Positions 23,587 to 35,146 of a DNA stretch of 64,000 nucleotides are shown one piece after another. This DNA is from Sweltsa coloradensis (Eukaryota; Arthropoda; Insecta; Plecoptera; Chloroperlidae). A program made the translations under genes and the position numbers. Position 1 is the stretch's first letter. Every line of letters starts with the position of its first letter. The notes beneath the pieces were generated by a model. It was not told where the DNA came from and did not search any database. It saw only the letters and a list, made by a program, of their open reading frames with translations. The DNA lies in contig JAMZAV010000965.1 of NCBI GenBank assembly GCA_024449915.1, positions 186,001 to 250,000 of the forward strand, read 5' to 3'.

Positions 23587-26500
23587 CAAATCAGGCAATT
23601 TAAAGATAAAATCCATCTAATCCAATTAGAGACACTGACATAATAACTCGGGTGGGTCATTCTCCAGATTGGGGACAAATTATGTTCTCGGCTAATATTT
23701 TGCTCCAAAATTAATATTCTAAGTTTTATTTTTACTCCTTAAGGGGAATCTATCGCGAAATTGATTTTGTTTTTACTGTTTCCTTTGTATAAATAACAAT
23801 TAATTATAATGTTTCCGAAGTGAAAAAAAAAAAAATGGCGTGTTTTGGGGGCTGTCCCGGTAATTTTAAATGCTAAAACTAAAAGTTCCATTCAAGAGAA
23901 ATGGCTGATTGGAATGAACTGCAATTTTTGTCACATGTTTAGTGTTCTTTTAGAAAAGTATCGAAGTCTTCCTTCTTCGTCAATCTTATGCCGTTTAATT
24001 GTTGTGATTTTTTTAGTTTTTCTTTGAAATGTGACTAGAATTATGGTGTGTTTGGACCAACCTAATTACATTAAATGTTATTATTCAATTGAATATTCTT
24101 TGTTCATCACATACGCTGAACTGTCAGCTTCAATTCGAGTACTTCCATTAAATGATATCACCAAAATTGGCTGAGTATTGGAACTTTTAGTGCGGCCGTG
24201 TAACTACCTCGAAAAATCGTCCGCGACGACCGATGTCAAATTGTTTGAACGCGTCAGATAGCGGCGTGAGCGGTTGTCTCCTCAACTCCGTCGGCTGACC
24301 GGAACTACAATGTAACCTTGAGTGCGCATGCGCGAAGTTCAAGCGACAGTAAACAATTTGGTGAAAAGCGGCCGGGCATAATAAGGTTTTGAGCGACCCA
24401 CTGTTTATACTTTGGGATAGGTGATAACATAACATTATCGATATTTGGTAACTGAAGGGCTGAAATCAATTCATTTTAACATAAGCATGCACTTCCACAG
24501 CTGCAGTTGTAGTAAGAGTAAATGATAGTCCAAAATCCAGTTGAGACCGCATAACTCATCTCGCACTGGCACTCCACCTACCTACCTACGTCTACAAATT
24601 GAAAAAAGATTAGGACTTTCATGCAAATGCACCGTTTTTTTTTTTCTAAAAAGAAGGTAGTTTCTTATTACTATTATCAAATCTACGATCTATTGTTTTT
24701 CTTCAATCTTCAATGTTGTCAACATCTTTTAGCTGGCATGCACTCCCAGCTAATCGTCGACAAAAGAGCTCTCACTCACCCCACTATCACCTTGTGATAG
24801 ACATTCGTTCATTTAGCTCGCTCACGACTTCTATTGATTGAGCCACAGATTGAGCACAGGCCTGCCTACATCCCTCTGCATTCTGTGAAAAGCTAGTAGT
24901 AATATTATAAACGATTCAACTAAGATCACCCAGCAACGCCAGTTACTATTATAAGTCCATGCTAAGACGTTTAGGCTACATATAATATTTGACATAGTCA
25001 CTGTCCACTGACTGTGAATTACGTCACTCGGTTTTGACAGGGTAAAATGAATAAATGTGTCACCTTGTTTGAAGAATAAATTAATTGAATACAAGTCTTC
25101 TATGAACAACACAGCGATTGTTTTTTTCTTTATAGATGAGATCGGCTTTTTACCAAGTACATTGAGCAGTGTTGTATCGAATTCCCTCTGTCCTATAAAT
25201 GATTAATATTATTTGTATCAGCATTATACAACTTATAATAGCCTTTTCGAGCTGTAACCTAGAACGGTAAGTTAGGGCTTGAAAGACTGACCTCCCAGTT
25301 CCCCTCCCCCATTGTCAATTCCTGGATCCGATACCACTTTCAATGTTTGTTTCATAAATTTGGGACTAGGGTGTAATGTAAATGTGAAAATATGAAATCG
25401 AAAAATGAATAAGTCAAGACTTGATCCGACCCTGTTTATATTCTCAGACAAGTAGGCCTAAGTATATAGCGTCTTACACACACAAATATAATAACTCATT
25501 ATGTGATATCCATTGTTTATACGATTTCGTGTCATTATTGTAAAGAAATTGTTATGTTCATGTAGATGTTATTATATCGTATACCTATCTTTGAATTTTG
25601 TTTATGACTACGCTAGTAGGTGTATTCTTCTTGATTTAGTAATATAACGATTTGTTATGCTTAGGACTTTCGTTTTCTATACTTATGGCTCTTGTGGTTT
25701 AGAATTTAAAAAATATTTCGACTATCGAGCTAACGAGACACAATCTGATGACAGAACAGAACTTGTATTGTTATCTTGTTATTATAAGCGGCATACGATA
25801 CAAATGAGAGTGAGTACGGACACTGGCAGTCCCCTTCCCCCTCCCGTACCGCACTATGCAACCACACAGTGATGAAACAAGAGGCAAGAACGTGTTCTTC
25901 TTATTTCAGTCTGTGACAGCTGTCAACTGACAAGTGACGTTGGTGGACGTACTATTTTTTGGTAATGGTTCCTAATTCCTATTATCCTAACATATGCGCA
26001 AATGCCACGCAAGACGTTTCACGAACCACACCTAGGGTTGCCAGGTGTCAGTTCTAAAAAAAAATTGGGACGACAGGTTGCCTGGGGAGGGGGGGGGGTG
26101 GGTGGCATGCTTAATTTTGCTTTTCCAATTCACATTTCACTTTTTCTACCATGATCGTCAATTACAATTGATGCATTACACGTGTCTTACTAGTTGGCAT
26201 AATATTATATAAAAAAATACCTTTTTGTTAAATTTGAATACAAACTTGATTGTTGATATTTTAGTTATTTATTACTTGATTATTAGGTGGATGAGCTTAG
26301 CAAACGATACGAAAACCTCAATTTTTCAATCCATCAAGGCGAAAGTAAAAAGCGATCACAAAGCGTTCTACTGTTGTATTACGATGGAATGGTAGCCTAG
26401 CATTGTGTAGCAAGGTCACCACTCAAATGCGAGAAGTGTCGCGCTGACTATCTCACTGACTCGCTCATCGAACTACTTGCAGTTCTACCCGACCAAGGTC

Positions 26501-26659
26501 AAGCCAATCGTCCATCAATCCATCATCAGTAAACCCAGTGGCGTAACTAGCCCTTGTTTTTTTTTAGGGGGGCGAACATTTTAGAATCGGTTATTTGAGA
26601 AACCCCATAAGTCAAGTTTTCATAGTTTTAGTTTTTTACCCTACAAACCCTGCAAGTCA

Positions 26660-26875
26660 TTGACTTGTGGGGTCGACGACCCCCCGGCGACGATGACAAT
26701 GACACAACAAACGATGACAAAGACGATGACGACCGCGACGTGAGAAACCCCCCTTCTTCCCCTTACCCGTGGCTGGTTCTGACCAGCATGGGCCCCTCCT
26801 ACCCACCCCCCTTAGGCTAGAGTGGTGCATTATGACCTAACGTTTGACGCGTCCTTAATCCAAATAAACCAAAAA
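26660..26875. repeat. Dispersed repeat, copy B
   Basis: This is the inverted partner of 18310-18600: CGACGACCCCCCGGCGACGA through CCCCCTTAGGCTAGAGTGG to TTGACGCGTCCTTAATCC. An orphan hAT-like start, CAGTGGCGTAACTAGCCC, lies at 26537 just upstream, with no matching right end found. Confidence 0.6.
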
Positions 26876-27227
26876 AAAGCGTTGACCATATACCTTATTT
26901 CCTTCATTTACATTTACTGATTTACTTTATCTGCACAGACTACTACCAATATGTAAAGACATAGTTGTGGAGTAAAATTCAACATTCCTTCCCGTCTCAC
27001 GAAGTCGATAATAGTTATTCTGCTATGCTCCAATCTCCATTGTCATTCAAAGGACCTTTCATTTGCATGTTCTTTTTTTATAAGAGCGATGTGTGATGTT
27101 ATGTTCGAGTCATGAAGAGGGGGGGGGGGGGAGAGACGCTTGTAAATGGATACAATGACTCACTCGCCTTCACCTCTCAATACTCCGACGCGCTTTTACA
27201 GCTGTGACCGTGGTCGCTTCAAATTTC

Positions 27228-27229
27228 CC

Positions 27230-27269
<40 letters not shown>
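27228..27269. repeat. (CA)n microsatellite
   Basis: A CACACATACACATACACACA tract continuing as pure CA to 27269. A poly-G run of about 14 is nearby at 27119-27132. Confidence 0.9.
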
Positions 27270-28005
27270 TCAACCCTCAATATCCGGTTTTTACGTGGCG
27301 CATTCTGTCAGGAAAACACTGAACTCTTTCAAGACAATTTTGTCATGTTATGTGATTCGCCGAGCCAGCGACTCGAGTCTACAGCACTAGTTAGTTATTG
27401 TTCTGTACGCTAGGCGATAGATTCGCCTTAAAACAAATAATAATGTATACTATTTGACCATATAATAGAACATATGAATATATAATTTTATAATTACAAA
27501 AACTGATAGTTAAAGCCTTGAACATCAGCTCCATGCCTGTCCCCAGTAGCATTTCTCAAAGTTCTTTTATAATTTTAAAAATGATATGTGTTAATATAAT
27601 AATTATATAACTAAATAAGTTTGAAATGATATACTTGTTACTTTAAGTTATTATGTCAAACAAACAAATATTTAATGACTTTTAAAGCATGCAAATGTTG
27701 GTCACCCATGGAGTGTAACAGCTCCATATGGCCATGCCTTTAAGTTGCAATAAAACCCCACCAGGTGGTAGGTTCCAAATAGGAAGTGGAAGAAAAGGTA
27801 TAGCTGCCATTTTGAATTTACATGTATGGTGCTCCATGAACTGCGAAAGTTAGAAGTGTTTTATATCTCAAAACATCCGGATAAATGGGTGAGTGTATTT
27901 ATTCATCATCAACTCCATGACATCATTAGATTGACGATATTAATTAAAAACTTTAATTGGGGGTGTGTTATTAACTAGAACATTGAGTAAAGAACTTATC
28001 TTTAA

Positions 28006-28630
28006 GGCTATTCGACCGCGTTTTTCTACTTTCCAAAATATGCTACCAAGTCAAAATATAGTGAATGGCTTTGAAACCTGTCTATTTTAGAAAATCAAAA
28101 ATATTTTTTTCAAATTTTTCTGATCCAATACACGGCCAATATAGCTACCTCAAAATAATTTCCAACTTCAATTCGCCAAGGCACACCATTCAACGTAGGG
28201 TGTTGTGTTTTTGTGACATTCATTTTTAACTGTTTTTCTATGGACTGACTGAGAGAAAAAAGATTTTTTTAGACAATTGTCTTTCCTGCGAATTTTTTGG
28301 TTTGGCGGTACAAATCGGTAAAAAATACCGCCAAACGAAAAAATTCGCAGGAAAGACAATTGTTAAAATAAATCTTTTTTCTCTCAGTCAGTCCATAGAT
28401 AAACAGTTGAAAATGAATGTCACAAAAACACAACACCCTACGTTGAATGGTGTGCCTTGGCGAATTGAAGTTGGAAATTATTTTGAGGTGGCTATATTGG
28501 CCGTGTACCGGATCAGAAAAATTTGAAAAAAATATTTTTGATTTTCTAAAACAGACAGGTTCCAAAGCCATTCACTATATTTTGACTTGGTAGCATATTT
28601 TGGAAAATAGAAAAACGCGGTCGAATAGCC
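28006..28630. mobile_element. Palindromic TTAA-target foldback element (625 bp)
   Basis: TTAA lies directly outside both ends (28002-28005 and 28631-28634). The ends are GGCTATTCGACCGCG and its exact complement. The whole element is two arms of about 310 bp in inverted orientation, nearly identical, meeting near 28318 at a short loop around CGGTAAAAAATACCG. The TTAA duplication places it with piggyBac- or Kolobok-type elements. Mirror-image ORFs on the two strands (28168-28571) are by-products of the palindrome. Confidence 0.85.
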
Positions 28631-29012
28631 TTAAAGGCACATGTTCATAACCTCAAAATTGAGATGTTGTTTATTGCAATATGCACACATTCATCAGCTC
28701 CGTGGCCATCAGCTCCATGGTCTCCATGGTCAACTCCAGGACCATGGAGTTGATTTTGTCCACGGAGTTGACTTTTTGGCAATTTTAGGCTACATGTTTA
28801 CAGAATCTGATAGCTGTCTCAACTTATATTGTATACCTTATTCTGTATTAGCTACTAGAATTCTATTATTTTGTATAAATATTTGGTTTTTATTATTGCA
28901 CTGCAATTCTCCAAGCAAAAACTCTGTGGCAGGAAGAGATTTTCAAGTTCCAACGACCCTAGAAATCCTTAAAACACATTTTTGATCTCTGCTAGCATGT
29001 GGAGTTACTTAA

Positions 29013-29640
29013 CCTTTTCTGTGCGGCCGTCGAGTATACTCGAGCTGTGGTTGTTTCGAAACGCGCGCGCTTGTTGCTTCTGATAGGTATAATTGATTGT
29101 AAAAAGTTGATGTTTTCATCTGTGCTGCACTCTATGTGCAAGCTGTTCAACCATCTTCTAGTTTTGTAGTTTGACCACAGATGGCTCTGTCAGTTATTTC
29201 AGTAGTGCAAATTGACAGAACATCAAGTAAAGATAATAATGGCGTCTGGAAAAGGTTAGGAAAATGGGTTGTAATGTAATGAAGAGGTTTATGATCCATA
29301 TTCGGACTTGTTCAGCGATAATAGACTTTGAAGTAAAGGTTGAAATAATAGAGAAGTAGAGGACGTTGCCAGTAGGCCTAGGTGACGAAAACCAGCTCAC
29401 ACTTACATAGGCCTATGCTAGGGCAATTGTCACATGTAAATAATAGTCTTGACAGTATAAAAGCAAGACAATCTACTCAAGGTGTATAGTGTAATGAAAT
29501 CTACTTCATTTCATGGATGAGGAAACATTTTGATAAGTTAAATATTACTATCAAATACAGTGAAAGAAATTGACTTTTTGCTCAAAATAACCCAGCACTG
29601 GGGTGTTGGGTGCTCCGTTCAAAACCCAGCATTGAAAAGG
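29013..29640. mobile_element. TTAA-target element with CCTTTTC ends (628 bp)
   Basis: TTAA flanks both sides (29009-29012 and 29641-29644). The ends are CCTTTTCTGTGC on the left and, from the other strand, CCTTTTCAATGC on the right. CC-initial ends at TTAA suggest a non-autonomous piggyBac-like element. About 385 bp of its right part occur again at 10070-10455. Confidence 0.78.
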
Positions 29641-30558
29641 TTAAGCAATATTAGAAGAACCTATAAATGTGCAAAAGATGTAATTTGAAAAATCTTTAAA
29701 ATCATTTATTTCCGTTTTGTCCCTAATCTGGAGAACGACCCGGGTACAGTCTTGACAAAAAGTAACATTATTGACAAGTGATCACTGAAAATCAATAAGA
29801 ACAAGTGTTTTGTTACTTGATAAGGCCTATGGCAATGAATTACAACCTATCTCCTTTCAAAACACATCTACAGATGCAGGAAATTAATACAGTAATCCAC
29901 GATGCCCTTGGTAATGTTACTTTTTGAAAGTAACATACCGTACTTGACAAGTAACAGTCATGACATTTTTTAGTAACTCATAAATAAATATCAGTACAAA
30001 TGCCATCATGTACAAAAGTAGGTTTGTGTTTTCTAGGAGCTAGAACTTGATTGTAATGTAATTATAGGCCTTCTGTTCAATCAAAGATAAAATAAAAATT
30101 AATGATCTTTACTTCGTAACATTCATGATCATGACCAATAATTAAAATACTCGCCGTTTATTTGTTCCCTTCTCAATTTTAACAGATAGGGTAGGTATCA
30201 TTGAAAAATCAAACGAACTTCAATGGTGTCATATCATGAACTCTTGTTCTTGTTCTTCTTCATTGATCCACTGGCATCCAATTTTTTTTTATTATTTTTT
30301 TGCACGGTAGGCCTAACAGTCATGACATCAATATTATTAGGTCACAGTGGGGACAAACACTTGGAAAATGTTATTATTAAAATGTCTTTAACATACTCTA
30401 GAGTCTAGATTACTTTAAAATTATTATTTCTGCATCATTTTCATCAAGAGATTAAATAGTTAATAGTGTTTAGTGAAAAACCCATTTACAGCTTACTGAA
30501 ACACTTCTGGTTTTGTAGATAGGGACATAGGTTTTAGTTTTAGCACATTTTGCATTAC

Positions 30559-30815
30559 TGTTATATTTCATGTAATAGTTACTGTTCTAATCTTAACTAA
30601 TATTTACATTCATTTGAATAACCCGCTTTGTTCTATCCAGTGCCTTCTGACTATATTGTCAATTATTTATTTGTATCATTGTTGGTACATCTTCTTCTGT
30701 CTGTCATTTCTAAAAGATAAAAACTTACACATGTTTTTTCACATTGCTCTAGTATTTATCAATAAATACCTTGTTTTATAATTGTAACACTTCTATCATG
30801 ATTAATAAAACATCA
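30559..30815 (+). repeat. 5' LTR of the copia-type element
   Basis: 257 bp, TGTTATATTTCATG... to ...AATAAAACATCA, nearly identical to the 3' LTR. The stretch TATTTATCAATAAATACC followed by AATAAA near the end is a plausible polyadenylation region. Confidence 0.92.
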
Positions 30816-30935
30816 GGTTTCTGAAAGAGTTGCTTCATCAAGATTTTTCAGTCATTGTGTGCAACGATAATCAAGGTGCTCAGAAATTAGTAAACAACCC
30901 TGTGTTCCATAATCGCACCAAACACATAAACATCA
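30816..30935 (+). repeat. Misplaced copy of the RNase H coding segment
   Basis: About 120 bp matching 32531-32650 (GTTTCTGAAAGAGTTGCTTC... to ...CACATAAACATCA) sits between the end of the 5' LTR and the primer-binding site. Both junctions share ACATCAGGT, suggesting a template switch at that microhomology during reverse transcription. A primer-binding site normally abuts the LTR, so this arrangement is abnormal. Confidence 0.85.
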
Positions 30936-30953
30936 GGTTATTGGCCCAGTGCC
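30936..30953 (+). other. Probable primer-binding site
   Basis: GGTTATTGGCCCAGTGCC resembles the copia-type site that pairs with an internal (anticodon-region) fragment of initiator Met tRNA, with about one or two differences. It is displaced from the LTR by the 120-bp segment above. Confidence 0.55.
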
Positions 30954-31089
30954 TCGTGTAATAGACTAGCAAACGTCTATAAAGCTGGAAGTGTGAGGTA
31001 AGCAATATTACAGTGTTGTTAAGTTGAGTTTTTCTGTGTGGTCAGCCTAGGCCTACTAGGTCTTGCAGTAAGCCTAGGGCTAGCAGTTA

Positions 31090-32837
31090 AAATGCCTCCC
31101 AAGGTGGTGACGAATATGAAGGGAATCCTGAAGAAATGGAAATTGCAGGCAATCAAGTGCCTGTATGCAGGTATCCTCGAAGGAATTTAAAACCTAAGGA
31201 ATATCCTGATATGATAACACACAAAGCTGTGTGCACTGACATCACAGAGCCGAATACAGTAAAAGAAGCTCTAACATCAAAAGAGAAAGAATCTTGGAAA
31301 ATGGCTATGCAAGAAGAATTAAATTCGCTGATGGAAAACCAAGTTTGGGAGTTGGTCGACCCACCTGCAAATAGAAAAATTGTAGCAAATAAATGGGTCT
31401 ACAAGATTAAAAAGGCAGCAGATGGGAAAATTGCAAGATATAAAGCAAGACTAGTCGCAAAAGGATTTACACAGAATCAAGGTGTAGATTACGACGAGAC
31501 ATTCTCCCCAGTGGTAAGAAGTTCAACTATGAGAATGCTTTTTGCATTAGGCACTCAACTTGATCTGGACATTGATCATATTGATGTAACCACAGCATTT
31601 CTACATGGTGAATTGGAAGAAGAAATTTTCATGCAGCAGCCTGAAGGATTTATAAAGAAGGGCGAGGAATCTAAAGTTTGACGTCTAAAGAAAGCCATTC
31701 ATGGACTTAAACAATCGTCCAGAATGTGGAATAAGAAAGCGGAAGCAACGTTGATCGAGGCAGGTCTAACAAAATCCAAGTATGAACCTTGTATTTATTA
31801 CAAGACTGAAGGAAGGCAAGTCTATCCTGATTATTGCCTTGTATGTCGATGATTTTCTTATCCTATCTAACAGTAAAGAAGATAAAGCAAAAATAAAAGG
31901 AGTACTTGCGAAGGAGTTTAAGATTCGACATCTAGGTGAAGCTACTCACTGTCTTGGGATTAGAATCCGACGAGATCGTAAGAACAAGAAAATCATCATT
32001 GACCAGAAGATATATGCTGAAGAAATATTGACCAAGTTTGGGATGAAAGATTCAAAAGCGACTGGAACACCACTAGACGTGAACCAGAAGTTATCGAAGA
32101 ACGACAAAAGCGATGAGAAAAATTCACCGAACATTCCCTACCAGTGCTTGATTGGTTCTTTAATGTACTGGCAGTGTGGACTAGACCCGACATAATGCAT
32201 GCTGTAAGTGTTTTGAGCCAGTTCAATACAGCATACACACATGAACATTGGGAGGCAGCAAAAAGGGTTCTTAGATACCTCTAAAGGTACCTTTGAATAT
32301 TCTCTGGTATATAAAAAAGTAGAAGATCCTACAACTGTTACTGCATACGTGGATGCAGACTGGGGTGGCGCAGAAGACGACCGCAGAAGTTACACAGGAT
32401 ATGCAGTTATACTAGGAGGAGCTGCTATAAGCTGGGAGTCGAAGAAACAGAAGACTGTTGCATTATCTAGCACAGAATCTGAATATATGGCAATAAGCAA
32501 AGTTGCAAAAGAAGCAATTTATCTAAGGGGATTTCTGAAAGAGTTGCTTCCAAGATTTTTCAGTCATTGTGTGCAACGATAATCAAGGTGCTCAGAAATT
32601 AGTAAACGACCCTGTGTTCCATAATCGCACCAAACACATAGACATCAGGTACCACTTCATCCGAGATGCAGTTGAAGAAAAGCACTTTACGGTGTCGTAT
32701 ACTCCAACCGATAAGATGATAGCTGACGTACTTATTAAAGGTCTCATGGACCCAAACATGCATTTTGCATTAAAGGACTGGGTTTACAGGCAGTGTTTAG
32801 TTAAGATTAAGGGGGAGTGTTGTATTTCATGTTAATA
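31090..32837 (+). pseudogene. Copia pol remnant: reverse transcriptase and RNase H
   Basis: The frame from 31136 carries the RT start (ESWKMAMQEELNSL, NKWVYKIKK, RYKARLVAKGFTQ, TTAFLHGELEEEIFMQQPEGF). It ends at a stop around 31680. RT continues in other frames with GLKQSSRMW and the catalytic YVDDF (about 31844-31858). RNase H follows from about 32330 (DADWGG, SWESKKQ, TVALSSTESEYMA), then a frameshift near 32565 and the C-terminal HIDIRYHFIRD block. Several frame breaks and the missing gag-protease-integrase make it non-functional. It reads opposite to the PP2A gene. Confidence 0.92.
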
Positions 32838-33072
32838 GTTACTGTTCTAATCTTAACTAATGTTTACATTCATTTGAATAACCCGCTTTGTTCTATCCAG
32901 TGCCTTCTGACTATATTGTCAATTATTTATTTGTATCATTGTTGGTACATCTTCTGTCTGTCATTTCTATAAGATAAAAACTTACACATGTTTTATCACA
33001 TTGCTCTAGTATTTATCAATAAATACCTTGTTTTATAATTGTAACACTTCTATCACGATTAATAAAACATCA
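32809..33072 (+). repeat. Polypurine tract and 3' LTR
   Basis: The polypurine tract AAGGGGGAG (32809-32817) is directly followed by the 255-bp 3' LTR, TGTTGTATTTCATG... to ...AATAAAACATCA at 33072. The 3' copy of the 5-bp duplication ATTAC follows. Confidence 0.92.
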
Positions 33073-33935
33073 ATTACCTACGTAATAGTCAATTTAAGGT
33101 CGGCCATACAAGATAGAAACTTGCAAATATTCATGGATCTAATGAAAACTATTAGTATTTTGAAAATGTACAACCAAATTTTATGGAAAATCAATATTTC
33201 AATTTTAAAAAATAATAAATAGGTGGGACTTGAGATAGGTAGGCCTGACTGTTTTTTTAGAATGACCCATCAATTATTTTGATTCCCTCCAAATATTTAC
33301 CAAAAATACTAGAGCCACAAAACTTTTGAAGTTAATTCATATCACTTAATCCTATCTTAAATATCTTCAATGGAATGCCTATATTTAAGAGTATTTCAGA
33401 CCTGGGAAAAGAAAGAGAATTGGTCGGGTGCAGGTAAAGCAGATTCCATTTCGACCGTCAGTTGGGTTGGGCTGTGTCTGGCCTCACCCCACAACCCTTG
33501 CCAACAGCCTTTCACAGGAAATGCGGACAAAGCCTCTGGTATTCAATAACCTGCTATCGGTCGGCCCAGCTCACAGACCCTCATTATATCGCATCTTTTC
33601 AGTGACATGCTGTAAAAATGTTATAATTTTGTTTGACTAAATTTATGGGTAAAGAAATCAGTCTTGGGCGACCGTATTATTCGTCACAAGATGTTTATTT
33701 TAGATAGCAACATGATATTTGTTGTTTTTTGATAAAAACATATTTTCTCGAAATAAAAGCATAAAAGATCACAGGATTTAAATACTGCGCAGCAAAGGCC
33801 AGATTAGCATGGAAAAATGCTACTAAAACTTTTGGTGATTTTGACAACGGATAGACAAACTAACGGAAATTTTAAATGAGTAAACCTAGTTTATTTATGC
33901 TAGGTCATGAAGTTTGAATTAAATTGTGAATCATA

Positions 33936-34090
33936 ATAAATTGTCACGGCGGTGTGGCACAGTACACATTAGAAAGTAAACAATTATAAATTATCACGGC
34001 GGTGTGGCACAGTACACATTAGAAAGTAAACAATAATACATTATCACGGCGGTGTGGCACAGTACACATCGAATTGTAAACAATAATAAG
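33936..34090. repeat. 50-bp tandem repeat, three units
   Basis: CACGGCGGTGTGGCACAGTA starts at 33945, 33995 and 34045, giving an exact 50-bp period. The units are nearly identical through the trailing GTAAACAAT. Only the third unit diverges at its end. A (GA)n microsatellite follows at 34143-34162. Confidence 0.9.
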
Positions 34091-34331
34091 TTGAACATTT
34101 GCATAATTGTGTCATGTCAACGAGGAACTATTGTTTTAAAACGAGAGAGAGAGAGAGAGAGATTGAACAGCTATTTGGATTAGGGCTGTGGTCAGGAAGT
34201 TGACATTGGAAAATATTGAGCATAACTACATTTTTGTTTTGTTCATTCAATTCCAATCTTATTTGCAAGATGACGTGAATATAAATTTAGAACAACAAAG
34301 TGATAATATATTATTATGGTATGTAATATAA

Positions 34332-34890
34332 CGAGGCTGCTTCGCGAACTCTTTATTAGTCACGTTGATGGATGAGCTTTTTGGCAAGTTTTTAGTTTGC
34401 GTGGGATCTCTCTACTTTTGCAAGTGCTTTTTGATCGCATTGTAGGTGGTTGTTGTTAAGTTTCTATTGTTACTTGTTAATTGTTATCATATACCTCAAA
34501 AAACTTATATTAAAACCTTTATTGATATGGATTCTGGCTAACTATTTCATTTTTTTCTTTTTAAAAGCAATACATCACCTTATGTCCATGTAAAATATGA
34601 TCGTTGTAGCCCAACCCGATTAGTCAAAATCGGCTCAAATGTCATGAAAATATTGCACTAAAAATCCGAAAAAAATCGTAAAAGTACGATATTCTTGGGG
34701 AATATATCTTCGATTGTACCCAAAAACGTGGCAGGTGTAAGTTCAGAGATTTCGAAGGTCCCCTCGAATTTTCATCAAGATCGTATATATGCCGTTTGCC
34801 CGGTAGAGAGCAAACAAACAGACAAAAAAAAAGCACAAGCTATTTTTTGGGGGGGTCAGTGAAATTGAAGTCTTCGCTTTGTTCATCCAA
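34332..34890 (-). mobile_element. Helitron-like element (559 bp)
   Basis: On the minus strand it starts TTGGATGAACAAAGCGAAG, passes through TTTCACTGACCCCCC, and ends TTCGCGAAGCAGCCTCG followed by T. It is closely related to 35147-35935 (shared GTGCTTTTTGATCGCATTGT-type and ATATGCCGTTTGCC segments). It inserts between A and T. Confidence 0.65.
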
Positions 34891-35084
34891 TCATTATGTA
34901 ATTATAAAAGGTACTTGTTCATTATAGGGACCCCCCCCCCAAAAAAAAGGAAAGTGGGTTAGTGGGGTTTGGGGGGGGGGCGAAGCGCCGTGGGGGGGTA
35001 GCATGAAGTGCATTGCTGTGGTCGGCTAGCCGCCCCAATCGCATTAACCTACTCTTATAATATTATTAAATGAATAGTAAATAA

Positions 35085-35140
35085 CATCGTATCTAGAGTC
35101 GACCTACTCAGACATAACTGATCAACAGTGAGGTATATTT
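35085..35140. repeat. SINE body fragment
   Basis: The segment GTATCTAGAGTCGACCTACTC through GATCAACAGTGAGG matches the tail-proximal body of the SINEs at 8281 and 17378 (GTATTTAGAGTCTACCCACTC...). It is truncated by the adjacent Helitron-like insertion. Confidence 0.6.
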
Positions 35141-35146
35141 ATATTA

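Larger units (their letters stand above)
30559..33072 (+). mobile_element. Copia-type (Ty1/copia) LTR retrotransposon, internally deleted
   Basis: The two LTRs (30559-30815 and 32818-33072) begin TGTT and end CATCA. They differ at only a handful of positions and are flanked by a perfect 5-bp duplication, ATTAC (30554-30558 and 33073-33077). A polypurine tract AAGGGGGAG abuts the 3' LTR. The interior is only about 2.0 kb: gag, protease and integrase are gone, and reverse transcriptase plus RNase H remain, broken. RT before RNase H with no integrase after them, and TAFLHG and YVDD motifs, mark the copia order. Close LTR identity argues for a fairly recent insertion into PP2A intron 1, in antisense to the gene. 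Confidence 0.93.

Noticed and set aside
26036..26560. Orphan ends CAGTGGCGTAACTAGCCC and AGGGTTGCCAGGTGTC
   Set aside because: They resemble hAT termini but no partner ends or duplications were found within the window.
28168..28571. Mirror-image ORFs on both strands
   Set aside because: They are by-products of the 625-bp palindrome; the same amino-acid sequences appear on both strands because the arms are identical.
33936..34090. CRISPR-like array
   Set aside because: The three units are contiguous tandem repeats with no unique spacers, and this is a eukaryotic genome.
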